A stretch of DNA of 64,000 nt from Mytilus trossulus. Lineage: Eukaryota; Mollusca; Bivalvia; Mytilida; Mytilidae. Shown here one piece after another: positions 1 through 30,449 of this stretch (positions within the stretch are counted from its first letter, which is position 1; each line of letters begins with the position of its first letter). The DNA lies in NCBI RefSeq assembly GCF_036588685.1, contig NC_086374.1, positions 72,662,457 to 72,726,456 on the forward strand. The letters are read 5' to 3'. Below the pieces are notes generated by a model. It saw nothing but the letters and a program-made list of their open reading frames with translations, was not told the DNA's origin and searched no databases. The position numbers were made by a program, and so were the translations under genes.

Positions 1-647
1 AGTCGTTGAATACATTGGATACAAGAACATGTTGAATAGGTATTATAAATAATTAATTATAATTTCGGCAATTTCTATCTAAGTATTTATAAGGTAAATT
101 GATATCAGGTCCGTGACTGTATATGACATGGAAATATACGGTCAACGCATTTTGACTGCTCAAATAGAACGAGTGCAGTATAAATACATGTCTCTTATTT
201 AACAATAATGGTATAAGTTTACCAATGCCATATGGTAAATGAGTCTAAAAAACATCTAACTATTATTTTCTCAAGTATTAGATATTTTCTGAACAAAACA
301 CGTGCCAATTATTATGCATGTACAGTTTTAACATTCATTTTAGTTGACCAAACAAAGCCATGCTAGCAGCAGCACACGATTCTGGTCTTAATATTTATAA
401 GCTAGATACATTCCTAAGAAATTATTATAGATAATAGATTGATTTTTGTTTGTCTGATGATTAGTGGCAAATGTTTCTAGTATTTATAAAGACAAAAAAA
501 ATAAAACAATTCATGCAAAATGCAACTTTTGCAAGGTTAAGGTAAATCCTGACAAAAGGCTGAAAATTGTCACTGCCAATATAAAAAAAAAGAAAGAAGG
601 AGTATGTTATGTATCATATATGTAAGCTGTATTGGTTTTGGAATAAG
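1..647. other. AT-rich non-coding sequence
   Basis: I see no convincing gene here. A short open stretch around 513-629 reads as Ile-His-Ala-Lys-Cys-Asn-Phe-Cys followed by lysine-rich sequence. It has a Cys-x2-Cys pair that could be a fossil zinc-finger exon, but no clean splice sites frame it. The stretch probably belongs to an intron of the gene that ends at 1642. Confidence 0.3.
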
Positions 648-1642
648 GTATCATTTTTGCTTTGCAACAAGCCATCTACAGAAGAATTCTTAAACATGCA
701 GAGAGCATGGTAAAAATAATGGATACCAATATAATATAAATTAAAGGTAACATTTTTTACACTATATGTTCTTCCATATAAAGATTGTTAATGTCATGAC
801 TCATTCTGCTATATGTTGTATATATTAGGCTTATTTCTCTTCTTCCATATGTTAAAATTTGTATTGTAGATTTTCAAAACACATGAAGAAATGAAGAATG
901 TGGAAAAAGAGATATCTAGATTAAAACAATCACTCTCAAGAAATGAAAATAAGTGAGTACATATAATTTGTAAGCACTAAATGATAATTCCAGTCAAACT
1001 TGTACATCCCCCCATTCTTTAATCTTTACCACAGGTATTCAGACAACTCAACACTTCTGTGTATATCCTTATTTATAAAATATATCAATCTTTTTGCAGC
1101 ATATTAAAAATGCTGAATGAAATGTTACTATGTACCATCAGGGAAACTCTAACTAGAGATAATATTATGGAGTTACCAATTACTGGGACATTTATTAGAT
1201 CCCAATAAAATCTTTGCAGCATAAAATTATCACCCGTCCATTGGTCCTTGCCTGGGTCCAAACATGGAAGGTATCTACATGATACATTGAATATTCCTTG
1301 CCTAATTGGATTGAGACTTAGCCATGTGGAGGCTATAGGGAAGGGGTCATTATTTCAAAGTTCAAGGTCAACTAGTTCTAAAAAACGATTTTTTTTTGTA
1401 GAGAAAAATAATTGCTGAAAGGTTAAACCTCGTTCAGAAAGGAGCTGGTTTTTGTTTTGTTTAGATACAGACATTACTAGTCTATGTTTCATTTTTGTTT
1501 CAGGGATAAAGGAGTAGCCAATGTGATAAAACAGAAAATATCTGCCAAAGAAGAATATTTACAGAAACTTAAACTTTCTGAACAGACAATGCAAAATCAC
1601 CAGACCAAAAGATCTAACCACAAAAAATTAACGATTTTCTGA
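648..1642 (+). CDS. 3' end of an unrecognised coiled-coil protein gene (last three exons)
   Basis: Three exons read in one frame: 648-709, 870-952 and 1504-1642, with the stop TGA at 1640-1642. Exon 870-952 follows TTGTAG and is followed by GTGAGT. Exon 1504-1642 follows a T-rich tract ending in CAG. The codon split AA|G joins the two in frame. The acceptor chosen for the first exon (AATAAG before 648) is weaker, while its donor is GTAAAA at 710. The peptide is lysine- and glutamate-rich (ISRLKQSLSRNENK, then VIKQKISAKEEYLQKLK), with heptad-like spacing of Leu/Ile typical of a coiled coil, and it ends in LTIF. A possible ATTAAA polyadenylation signal lies near 1678. I do not recognise the family. 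Upstream exons lie outside the window or are not visible. Confidence 0.6.
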
Positions 1643-2640
1643 AAGTATGGAGATTGTGTATTTTTATTTTTATTATTTATTAAATGTGACCCATGCAAAC
1701 TTTGTGTTTATGTAGTTGATTGGACATGAATAGAGATAAACTCACAAAACCTATGGCAAACTGGATTCCAAAATGTCTATCCAAATTACAATAAATTGCT
1801 TTGCTGAGCGCAGCTGAATACAACCGCAGATGTCCAACCCTGAAAAGTTGGGGATTAAGTGGACACAATATTCACACTTGATATAAGTCTGAATTTGAAT
1901 TGTCACTAATTTTTGACACAGAAGAGGTTTCTGACACAGAATAACTGATGTCCAAGAACTTCAAATTGGTTAAATGATTTGCTTTTGTGCAATACCCTAT
2001 GCTGTTGCGAATTACCTCAACCCCCTAGTGACTGCTAAAAATAAATTGACAGCTTATCACTTCAAGACAATCATCATTTCTTAATACATAACTTACAAAC
2101 AGTGTATGGGATGTAATCAAACGGTGTTTTTTAAATTGATTTGGATAACCTCCCTTACACTGCTTTTAAATTGTCTCAATTGTCCTTTAACCAGAAAAAA
2201 AATTGTGTTTCCCCTTTTTTGCCCCTAATTACTAAATTGTTTGAGCCATAATCCCATAAAGTCAATCCTAACCATCCCTTTGTAGTTTGGAAACTTGTGG
2301 TATAATTTGAGAGATTCATACACTTCAACACGAGTTATTGTCTGGAAATTACCAAAATGCTTATTTTGGTCCCTTTTTTCCTAAACAGTTGGGACCATAA
2401 CCCCCAAAATCAATTCCAACCTTCCTTTAATGGTTATAAACAATGTGTTGAAAATTTATTGATTTCAATTTACTTTTACTAAATTTTTTATACTGAAACT
2501 ATCTGTCTTCAGGCAACGGTGACGCAATGACAACAGCGGACTGACATAATGTGATACCAATATACGACCCATTTTTTTTATTTTTTTGTGGTTGTATAGA
2601 TAATTCAAAGCTTATTCTGACAAAATTGAAACAAGTGGAC
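1643..2640. other. Gene-free, AT-rich sequence downstream of the coiled-coil gene
   Basis: It starts with the likely 3' untranslated region (T-rich, ATTAAA near 1678). Short ORFs in this stretch have no recognisable motif. I see nothing else. Confidence 0.5.
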
Positions 2641-2659
2641 TGCTTATTACAAAATATTA

Positions 2660-3175
2660 TTTTTTTGAACTGCCGTATTTGGCACAACTTTTTTGAATTT
2701 CGGATCCTCAATGCTCTTCAACTTTGTACTTGTTTGGCTTTATAACAATTTGATATGATCGTCACTGATGAGTCTTATGTAGACAAAACGAGCGTCTGGC
2801 GTACTAAATTATAATCCTGGAACCTTTGATAACTTTTTACACCACTGGGTCCATGTCACTGCTGGTGGACGTTTCGTCCCCGAGGGTATCACCAGCCCAG
2901 TAGTCAGCACTTCGGAGTTGACATGAATATCATTTATGTGGTCATATGCATTTTGATAAATTTCCTGTTTACAAAACTTTGAATTTTTTGAAAAAACTTG
3001 AGCCGTATTTTGCACAACTTTTTTTGGAATTTTGGATCCTCATGCTCTTCAACTGTGTACTTGTTTTGCTTTATAAATATTTTGAGATTAGCGTCTCTGA
3101 TGAGTCTCATGTAGACGAAAAGCGCATCTGCTGTACTAAAATATAATCCGGGTATACCTTTGATAACTATTTACA
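2660..3175 (+). repeat. Two tandem copies of a dispersed mussel repeat (period about 330 bp)
   Basis: The block starting GCCGTATTT, then 'gcacaactt', 'ggatcctca', 'atgctcttcaac' and 'gatgagtct(t/c)atgtagac', ending in 'tttgataact', occurs at 2671-2830 and again at 3001-3175. Between them lies the linker with 'gctggtggacgtttcgtcc'. I recognise this from mussel genomes as a very abundant repeat. Shorter pieces of it recur at 55376-55440 (plus) and 57385-57440 (minus). Confidence 0.75.
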
Positions 3176-3344
3176 CCAAAAAGAGATTATATTTAACCTT
3201 TTTAATTATCGAATATAAAATATATGGAAGATGCTTTTTTCCAGAAATATACACTTGCACAACACAAATGGTAAGCCTTATATATTAAAAAGGAACGGAA
3301 ATAGAGTAGTTAAAATTTATGAGTGGCAATTTGAAATGTTTTTC

Positions 3345-4780
3345 CTATCTGTGTATTGCTACCTTATGATTGTGCATAAGTTTCATAAAATTTGGTTGAG
3401 GTAAACTAAAGTTAGAGAACAGAAACGAAAATTTCAGCATTTTTTTTTCATTTGTAAAGGGCATAAAACGGTTAAAATGACACAACACAAATTCGCACTT
3501 GATCTGTGTTTTTAGGTTAAAAGCATTCATAACATTTAGTTTGGGCAAACTTATGTCAGAGAAAGGAAACGAAAAATTCAGCAATATTTCCATTTGTATT
3601 ATCATTATGTAAGTTGCTACATCTAAAGTGTGTAGATAGTGTTGTTGCACTTTTACATTTTAGATTTCAATATTGCATGTATATTAGTAAGTAAGTAAAT
3701 ATAAACAAGAGTATATAGAAGAACCGTGAAAGATACTATTCTCGATCAAAACGTATATTTCGTTATTTAAATAATCAGTGCCAGAGGTCTAATATTCGCT
3801 ACTGCATGATGAACACTTTACATATTATATGTATATGCACTTTTTTTACAATAGTAAATGATTTATATACAGATGCAGTTCTGATATAGATTTATATCTA
3901 TTTATAAAACTAAAACTGTTTTATTGGTTACGCTTATCAGGGTTTTAATATTTGGTTTTAAATTTAAACCAAACTTCTGCCTTTAACCCCCTTGTTTTAA
4001 TTACGGTTCATGTATAGTACTGCTAAGTTGTCTCATGCCAATACAATACCTTCATTTTACCCGGGCGCTTTTTAGTAGAACCCGAGTTTGTGGTAATAAT
4101 TATTGTGTACAAGTCTGATAGCATTTTGTTGAGGACAACTGTTTCAGTGAAGACACCAAAATTCAAACTCGATCTGAATGATGTGGTAGTAAGCATTATG
4201 TATACAAGTTCCAATTAAACAAACTAGTACGAGAACGAAAACCAACTTTGATACATTCAGATTTACAAGGGTAATAAATGGGGAATGTGTTGGTTGATGT
4301 GACACAGATGAGGCCACTGCTTGCATATCATTTAAAGTTTTAAAGCAATATTACTAAAGAACGTTTAAAGTGACGCTACCAAAATGTGTACTTGATCTGA
4401 GTTTTTTGGTAATAACTATTGTGTACAAGTTTCATAACATTTTGTTGAGGTTAACTGTTTCAGTGAAGACACCAACATTCAAACTCGATCTGAATGATGA
4501 AACTAACTCAAGTTGTAATCAGGCATAACTATAGAACGGTATAGGTGACATAATAACAATTCAAACTTGAACTGAAATAAGCATTGTGATTGTGTAAACG
4601 TTTCATAACATTTGGTTGAGGCAAATTAAAGTTAGTAGAGAACAGAAACGAAACATTCAGCAATTTTTATGTTTATACTGAAGGGGCATTACCCAAGAAC
4701 GGTAAAAGTGACACTGACCACACAATTCTAAACTTGATCTGTATGATGTGGCAATAAGCAGTGTGTATAATGCCGTGTTC
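3345..4780 (+). repeat. Decayed repeat family built on 'catttggttgaggca' and 'agagaacagaaacgaaa'
   Basis: Diverged copies of one module occur near 3371-3470, 3520-3600, 4080-4210, 4400-4500 and 4590-4690. The module reads: TTTCATAACATTTGGTTGAG, then GAGAACAGAAACGAAA, then a stretch like TTCAAACTCGATCTG. More copies lie at 6725-7060. The spacing is irregular, so this is an old tandem array or a clustered dispersed repeat. No ORF is shared between copies. I recognise the module as common in bivalve genomes, with no known function. Confidence 0.65.
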
Positions 4781-5620
4781 ACACCAAACGCCGTGTAGAG
4801 TAAACATGTTTACAATTAGTTTAGTGTAGTGTACACTGGTTTCACATTACATTTGTTCACATATATACACCTTGTTTAGCTACCTGTACATAAGATTTGT
4901 TCTCACTTGTAAACTATATGTCATTGAAATGTTCATTACGTAGAACTGAATTCAAAATTTTTGGAAAAATTTTCTAGCGGTAAGGGAACAACCATTTGAC
5001 TTCAAAAGGGGGGTCAGGATGGGAATGGAAATATTCCGATCCCCAATTTGATACAAAAAAAAATATGGTCATACAGATGATAAACAAAAATATTCTGAAT
5101 CAAGAGTTTTCGCATACATTATAGTGTTAAATATTGACAAAAAAGTATTTGATCACCAGCATCGAAAAAAAAGGAATAAAAACGTACGCGCGAAAAAAAT
5201 CTGACTCAGATAAAAAAAAAAAAAAAAAGTATAGTTAAGTGGTTGCTACTTTATGAAAGCTATTTTTATAATTTACAGTAGTTTGAATATACTAGAGATG
5301 TCTCGATAACGCATTAGAAAACGTTAGCTGCAACAGCGTGCCGAAAAAAAGGATTGAGATATTAGGGATCACTACATTTTTATCTTTTCTGTTCGTTACA
5401 AATAGTATTTCTTCTCCAAGGAGTATTTGGTAAAGGAATAGGGTAACGGTTTTTTTAATGTATTTTACGTGTTATTTAACGGATCTGAGATTCTAGACAA
5501 ATATATCATTTACCTCACACCTTTTTTAGTCATGCATTTATGCGTGAATCGTTTTTTGAGTAAAGACCAGTGTCGAATATTTCTGTGTACGTCAAGTCGA
5601 TTCGGGAAGACCTTTTCAAA
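4781..5620. other. Non-coding stretch with relic repeat pieces and poly-A runs
   Basis: It holds a poly-A run near 5208-5228 and 'aacaaccatttgacttcaaaa' near 4988, which resembles the ends of the small inverted-repeat element at 5625-5845. The region around 5535-5630 is similar to 16531-16625 (both contain 'gtaaagaccagtg'), so part of it is a dispersed repeat. No gene is supported. Confidence 0.4.
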
Positions 5621-5624
5621 TGAA

Positions 5625-5845
5625 TTAGGCAGCAACTATTTACTTCATTTTTTGTGGAGGGGGAGGGGGCGTGAGCTATTGATTTTTTTCAGGATAAATT
5701 TTGGTGACAAGTCGAAATCAATTTTAGCATTATATATAGTGGCAGCTGAGGGTGAAACAACCAAAAAAAAATTCAGGGCCAAAAACTGGAAACATTTTCA
5801 ACTATAATACCCCCACCCCGAAAATCAATTGGTTGCTGCCTTATG
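5625..5845. mobile_element. Possible small inverted-repeat element (MITE-like)
   Basis: The left end, 'ggcagcaactatttac' followed by a G-rich tract, is matched in inverted orientation by the right end, a C-rich tract followed by 'aatcaattggttgctgcc'. The element is about 220 bp with no transposase. Target duplications are not clear. A 112-residue open frame across it is fortuitous. Confidence 0.4.
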
Positions 5846-6000
5846 GGTTCGGCAATGATGCTGCATTGAGCCTTGATTAGGGGTTAATAAAGTACGTTAG
5901 TTTTTTTTAACCAAAAAAAATCTGTAAAATTTAGACAACTAATAATTATCAAAAATATCAATTTTACTCAAAAATAGTTTCCTCCTTAAATATAAATGTT

Positions 6001-6722
6001 CCGGACCATATGAGTATTTGGACCATACGCGTATGGTCATGACCATATAGGTATATTCTCATATGGTCCGACCATACGCGTATGGTCGGGGTAATTAACA
6101 CTCTGTTACAGTTTACTTTTAATACCTTTAAACTCGTCATATAATATGACCGTCCATTAAAAAGACGCTATCATATAAGTAGTTTTATTAATTTATATTA
6201 TAATAAAAAGATTAGCTAATTTTATAAATAAAAATTAAAAGTTTCACATAGTTAATTTTACTTACTTGTCAAAACACTAATAAACACATTTTATACTGAT
6301 AGTCATTACCGATTTGTTATTACGAGTGAATGGTGACTTCAAAAAATCAATTCCAAAAATGTCTTAAATTAATGAACTGTTACACAAGAAGTCTCTAGAA
6401 AGTAACATAGTTTATATAGTTTGTCTTGTGAATAGGGTGTTTTGCAATCATGTTACGATATTTGAAAACACCGTAGAAATATGAAAGGATCGTGCACAAC
6501 CATATATAGCATCAAAATTTATTTTTTACGAAGAATTTGGATTATAAAAATAATATATGTCATGTAACCATCATTTTTTTTAGATAAAGTTTTTCTACTA
6601 TTGAAACTTTTACAATGTAATTTAAAAAAAAATCCTATATGGTCCAAATACTTATATGGTCCGGCCCGTTAATAACCAAACGAGTATTATACTCATATGG
6701 TCCGACCATACGCGTACGGTCG
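6001..6722. mobile_element. Palindrome-rich element with GACCATACGCGTATGGTC repeats
   Basis: The 18-bp perfect palindrome GACCATACGCGTATGGTC occurs at 6021-6038 and 6070-6087. A one-mismatch copy is at 6704-6721. The segment 'ccggaccata' at 6001 plus 'tgagtatttggacca' is repeated in inverted form at 6638-6664. The segment 'ctcatatggtccgacca' occurs directly at 6058 and 6692. The ~550 bp between the two clusters is AT-rich and non-coding. The layout looks like a non-autonomous transposon with compound termini. I cannot place it in a superfamily. Confidence 0.55.
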
Positions 6723-7075
6723 CAAATGTAAAAGTCTCATAACATTCGGTTGAGGCTAACTTAAGAGAACAAAAACGAAAATATCAGCAAATTTTTTTAT
6801 CACTAACAAACATTCAAACTTTATCTGTAATATGCTCTGTGTATGAATTTCATGACATTTGGGTAAGGCAAATTAAAGCTAGAGAACAGAAACGAAAAAT
6901 CTGCAATTTTTCCATACAAGAGGCACTATAGAACTATTATAGTGAAGCCACCAAAATTCAAACTCGATGTTTTGTGGTAATAAGCATCATGTATAATTTT
7001 CATACCATTTGGTTGAGGCATATTAAAGTTGGAGAACAGACACCAACTTTGGGACATGCAGGTAAGGGTAAAACT
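6723..7075 (+). repeat. Further decayed copies of the 3345-4780 repeat family
   Basis: Copies of 'acattcggttgaggc', 'catttgggtaaggca' and 'catttggttgaggcat' occur at about 6740, 6855 and 7005, each followed by 'gagaaca(g/a)a'. The palindromic element at 6001-6722 may have inserted into this array. Confidence 0.6.
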
Positions 7076-7419
7076 TTATGTCCCTCTGCTATGGCGGGGG
7101 CGTAATAATTTATTACTAATAAATGGGGAACTTCCTCAACCCACAAAATGTAGTCAATGTTAAGGTAAAGATCAGATGAAGCCTTGCAGTCATTCCATAC
7201 ATCAAATACTGTAAATTCAGAAATTATTGGGGGCATTTATTATTGATTTTGTCATTTTAGACTTATATGCGATTTTGAGAAAAATCATGTTTAATTCATA
7301 TGAAGCATTTCACAATGCGAGTTTAAATTATCGCAGTTACAACTTGGTCGCATTTTTCGCAATAATTTCTGAATTACCAGTATATGGAATCAAAGAAATA
7401 GAAAACTGCAATGTTTAAA

Positions 7420-8640
7420 TGAACCATGCAAATGCAGTCAAGGTCAAATGAACATTGGCATATCTTAATTTTAAAGAGCAAAGGGTAACAGGTACTAAAC
7501 ACCTCGTTATATTAATCAATTATGAGACAAGAGTGCACACACTGAAATGTCTCACCTTCTTTACTTATCATTGATATCTAAATATAAAGCTTATTACAAC
7601 TGTCACATAAACTCAAAATTAACCAAGTAAACAAACATTGATCAATGAACCATGAAAATGAGGTCAAGGTCAGATGAACCATGCCAGGCAGACATGTACA
7701 GCTAACAATTCTTCAATACAACAAATATAGTTGACTTATTGCTTATAAATTAATAAAAACAGACCAATACACAAACACTTAGCAATGGACTGTGAAAATG
7801 AGGTCAAGGTCAAATAAAACCTGTGTAACAGACATATAGATCATAAAATATTTCCATACACCAAATATAGTTGACCTAATGCATAAAGTATTAGAAAAAT
7901 AGACCAAAACTCAAAAACTTTACTTTGACTACTGAACCATGAAAATGAGGTCAAGGTCAGATGACACCTGTCAGCTAGACATGTACACCTTACAATCATT
8001 CCATACACCAAATATAGTAGACCTATTGCATATAGTACAAGAAAAACAGACCAAAACACAAAAACTTAACTATATAAACCACTGAAACATGAAATGAGGT
8101 CCAGGTTAGACGACACCTGCCAGTTGGCCATGTTCACCTTAGTCCTTCCATACACCGAATATACTAGACCTATTGCTTATAGTATCTGAGATATGGACTT
8201 GACCACCAAAACTTAACCTTGTTCACTGATCCATGAAATGAGGTCGAGGTCAAGTGAAAACTGTCTGACGGGCATGAGGACCTTGCAAGGTACGCACATA
8301 CCAAATATGGTTATCCAATTACTTATAATAAGAGCATTTAACATTACAAAAAATCTTTTTTTTCAAGTAGTCACTGAACCATGAAAATGGGGTCAAGGAT
8401 ATGGGACATGTGACTGATGGAAAGTTCGTAACATGAGGCATCTATATACAAAGTATGAAGTATCCAGGTCTTCCACCTTCTAAAATATAAAGCGTTTAAG
8501 AAGTGAGCTAACACCGCCGCCACATCACTATCCCTATGTCAAGCTTTCTGCAACAAAAGTTGCAGGCTCAACAAAGATCACAATACAAATAAGTTTTAAA
8601 GGCATTTAGCTAAACCATGAGATTAAGGTTAAGGAAAAGT
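7420..8640 (+). repeat. Decayed tandem repeat, period about 146 bp
   Basis: The core 'gaaccatgaaaatgaggtca' with variants recurs near 7420, 7648, 7786, 7933, 8083, 8228 and 8374, with a weak copy near 8610. From 7648 on, the spacing is 138-150 bp. Each unit also carries 'ccatacaccaaatata' and 'gacc(t/a)attgc(t/a)tata'. Similarity falls off at both ends. I recognise this as a common bivalve tandem repeat. No coding function is indicated. Confidence 0.8.
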
Positions 8641-8869
8641 TTAACAGGCATAGAGTTGAGCTTTCCAATTGATATTTTATTGTGTTATTTTATGTTGTGA
8701 TGTTATACTATAGTTACAGAAAAAGGGACAAGGTTTGGTACCATTAAAGCGTTTAATCCTGCTGCACATATTTGCACCTGTCCCAAGTCAGTAATCTGAT
8801 GTATAGAAGTTGTTGTTGGTTTATGTAATTTATATGTGTTTCTGGTTTATCATGTTTTATATAGATTAG

Positions 8870-9055
8870 ACCGTCGGTTTTTCACTAGTTTATATTTAGG
8901 GGCCCTTTATAGCTTATTGTTCTGTGTGAGCCAAGGCTCTGTGTTGAAGGCTGTACATTGACCTATAATGGATTTCTTTTATTAATTTTTATTTGGATGG
9001 AGAGTTGATCTCGTTGGCACTCACACCACATCTTCCTATATCTATTTATAACACC
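8870..9055 (+). repeat. Dispersed mussel repeat ending in 'ggcactcacaccacatcttc'
   Basis: It contains 'aggggccctttatagctt', 'gttgaaggctgtacattg', 'acctataatgg' and 'ggagagttgatctcgttgg'. A diverged copy occurs at 55087-55235 (same strand), and the tail alone recurs near 29330-29380. I recognise it as an abundant short repeat in mussels. No RNA polymerase III promoter boxes are obvious. Confidence 0.65.
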
Positions 9056-9234
9056 GTTGTTGCTGGGCAAAAATTTTCAAGTCAAAATAAGCTCTTCCTT
9101 TCATCATAGGTGACCACGTGTCAATGTAAGGTTGCAAGCTCTCATTAAATGTTGGATTTTATCATATTTTACAGAAACCAAAATGAAGAACAGGTTAAAT
9201 TGACTTTATACCAAGCTCGACTTTGTGGCAGTAG

Positions 9235-9632
9235 CAATAGACCACTTTCGAGTTCATCCGTCACCAGAAAAAACTCGTCAATTATACGCCCCTTTATCAC
9301 CATCATTTGTGCGTTTAGGGGCGTCGTCACTTCCCTTCAATGTTGAGCGAGTGGTTGGAAAACTATAATTCTATATTGTACGAATTATTCGGCAAATTGA
9401 ATTCTCAAAATTGACAATCAACACTGCTGTCATTAGGGAATTGTCAGTAAATACCTACAGAGCAACCATTATTTCTTGTTTATCCTGCACAAAGACGATC
9501 ACTAAGACGCTTGTTGAACGTAAATAGTGCAGGGATACAGGCGACCCCCTCTATCTGGTAAATGACGTCATAAAGGCGTGCATAATTGACGAGTTTTTGC
9601 CGGTGACGGATGAACTCGAAAGTGGTCTATTG
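9235..9632. mobile_element. MITE with ~55-bp terminal inverted repeats
   Basis: The left end CAATAGACCACTTTCGAG, continuing through 'ttcatccgtcacc' and 'aactcgtcaattat', is matched in inverted orientation by 9577-9632, with only a few mismatches over about 55 bp. The element is 398 bp and has no ORF. The target duplication is not resolved from the flanks. Confidence 0.8.
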
Positions 9633-9639
9633 GTACTAT

Positions 9640-10750
9640 TATGCAATATTCATGAAGATACATGTAAATGAAATATGAAGAACATACCATGCCTCTTTGT
9701 ACTTGACCAACATATATTGCCCAATTTTTTACATGTTCATAAAGCTAAATTGTGATAGAAGACAGGTAACTATATGCAGACACATTTCTTTAGCTCAGTC
9801 TTTCATTTTTCACCAGTAATTCTGGAAACTTCTAGATTGCTGTTTGGTGAGAGGCAAAGGCTTGCCTTCCATATTGAGGAAGGTACTTTAACCTACAATA
9901 GCATATGGATCTCCAAATACCAATTTTAAGTCTCATTCAGGTATAAACCCAAATCACTCTGCACTTAAAATGGACATGCAACTAAAGGAACCACAGCATA
10001 ATTAATTGAAACAGACAAACCTAACAAAAATATCTGAACATCAGACATCAGTGTTAAATTTGTATTTTATCATAAATTTTATAAGTTTGCTTTACAAAGA
10101 GCAAGTGTACTTAATATCACTTTCAATTTGATGTTGCGTCAATTTCATTGTAAAACTATCTGAACCATAATCATTAACCTGAGAATATACTTTTAACACA
10201 CAATCTTATTTCAAATTATTGTAAATGAAGTTTTCATGTGATGTTACTACATAACTACCTAAACCGAAAGCTTGAACCTGATATTGAACAGATTTACAGA
10301 CCAGAGAACACAATGCCCTCTTCTACTGTAGAAGCATACAAATGACACTTACACCAAAGCTTACAATACATCATGATTTAATTTGTATCGTGCTGTGACC
10401 TGTCAACCTTATTTTAAAACATTAATCCAAAAGTGTAGGTAAATCTGGCTTCTTTAAAACATCAGCAGAGTAGAAACACCTTTTGATTTTAGGAGCTATA
10501 ATTCTTTCTCTTGTATGTACTATCTGTACAATTAACTTTTTACTGATTCTAACCATTTCTGATGAAGGTGTATTTCAAAAAGCCTTTGATGAATATTGAC
10601 AATAATAAATGCACATGTGTTGTTCTGAATTTACCGTAACATTTTTGTACAACTTTATAATATTCAGATCTTCAAATGATGTGCAATGAGATAAAAAAGA
10701 ATAAGATTTTTTTCACATTTTTTTTTACTTCATCTGAGATTTCTGACAGT
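9640..10750. other. Gene-free stretch including the presumed RPS5 3' untranslated region
   Basis: On the minus strand the sequence after the RPS5 stop is T-rich. A TATAAA-like variant near 10650-10655 is the closest candidate polyadenylation signal, and no canonical AATAAA is close. I see nothing else. Confidence 0.35.
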
Positions 10751-10753
10751 CTC

Positions 10754-29156
<18,403 letters not shown>

Positions 29157-29168
29157 CTTAAATTTTAC

Positions 29169-30423
29169 CTGCAACAACATTTATGCAATAGTTCAATTAT
29201 GACCCTCTTTTCATGGTTGTATTAATATTATCAGAAGTTAAAAAATACATGAATCTTAAAAACAGATGGGGAATCAGCGATCAACATGATCTACTGTATT
29301 TATAGAACAGCTTTCATAATTGTGACTCAGATGGAGAGTTGTCTCAGTGGCACTTGCATCACATCTGCTCATATCTAATAACCCCGTGTTGATTTTGATC
29401 TATTAGAATTGAATCAAGCATTTTTTTGGTATAGCATGGCAATATAATATCCAATCGCTGGGGCAATTTTTTGTATTTACACTTTGTGAGAATTTTTTGT
29501 GGATCTTCCCCCGAATGTACAAAATATCAAACTCTCATTGCCAACATGGTTGGATGTTAGTTTGAAAATTTTTAACCAATCATCTAGTCAAAGTGTTGTA
29601 AGGATTCATTCAGATACATGTACCATATCAGAATCCATGTATGTTTACACCCATTCTTAAATAAGTGCATCGTTATAAAAAAAATGTAAAAAAAACCCGC
29701 GACATTCTCAAAACGTAAACATGATTTCTTTTGCTGTTCTTATTTATTTTAAATTTGACGAAATATAAAAATGTTGAGGAATATTCATTTGTCATGATGA
29801 TCCAATACATATATGACCAAGTCATTTATCTCCATATCTTGTTAGAGACAGAAGATTCCAAAAGGCTTTCAAATTTCTTACAAGCTGTAAAATAATTTGT
29901 CTCCGATTTTTTTAATTCAAAATCTTCAGTTTTTAGTAATATAACTCCAACATTAAAGAACAAACCTAGCCACTTATATGTTTACTTTACACCAACATAT
30001 TATAATAATAACAAATTACTTGGCAAATACAAATTAATGTACATGTAGGGTGCGAACATGTGGGACCCTTGCAAACGTGCCGAGTGAAATCTGTTTTTTT
30101 TGGGGAGCAAACGGACATGATACCAATATCTATAGCCGAGATGAGTTTGATCTAAACTGACAAAAGGTGGAAATCACAGCTAGGTAACAAGTCCATGTGG
30201 CACTGTAGCTTTCAAACATCTAGGTATTTTAATTTTGCTGAAAGGCAACAGGTTACTGAAGTGGTCTAGTTAATTGATTTTTATGACATTGAGAAAGTTA
30301 TCGAGAAGAATAAACATTACTTGTCATATCAAATATGTTTGTTGTGTATTTTTTTTTTAATTTATTGGAAGAATTAAGCATTTTGATGTAATATTTTAGA
30401 GCGAAGCAGTTCATGCTTCTTAC
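29169..30423 (-). other. Inferred 5' untranslated intron of RPS5
   Basis: The intron is predicted from a GTAAGA donor at 30423 and a TTGCAG acceptor ending at 29169. It contains a short piece of a dispersed mussel repeat near 29330-29380. Otherwise I see no feature in it. Confidence 0.4.
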
Positions 30424-30449
30424 CCCGTGGGTGAGCGGAAGTGTAAAAG
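30424..30449 (-). promoter_or_regulatory. RPS5: Probable RPS5 transcription start and non-coding exon with a 5' TOP motif
   Basis: Reading the minus strand, CTTTTACACTTCCGC starts at 30449, and CACGGG then runs into the donor GTAAGA from 30423. The start C plus pyrimidines fits a terminal oligopyrimidine (TOP) start, the mTOR-responsive leader of ribosomal protein mRNAs. The reverse complement holds GCGGAAGTG, an ETS-type site. A matching acceptor TTGCAG lies before 29168, leaving a 12-nt untranslated piece before the ATG. This is inference from motifs only. Confidence 0.5.

Noticed and set aside
5469..5807. 112-residue plus-strand ORF as a gene
   Set aside because: Its parts belong to a dispersed repeat (similar to 16531-16625) and a small inverted-repeat element.
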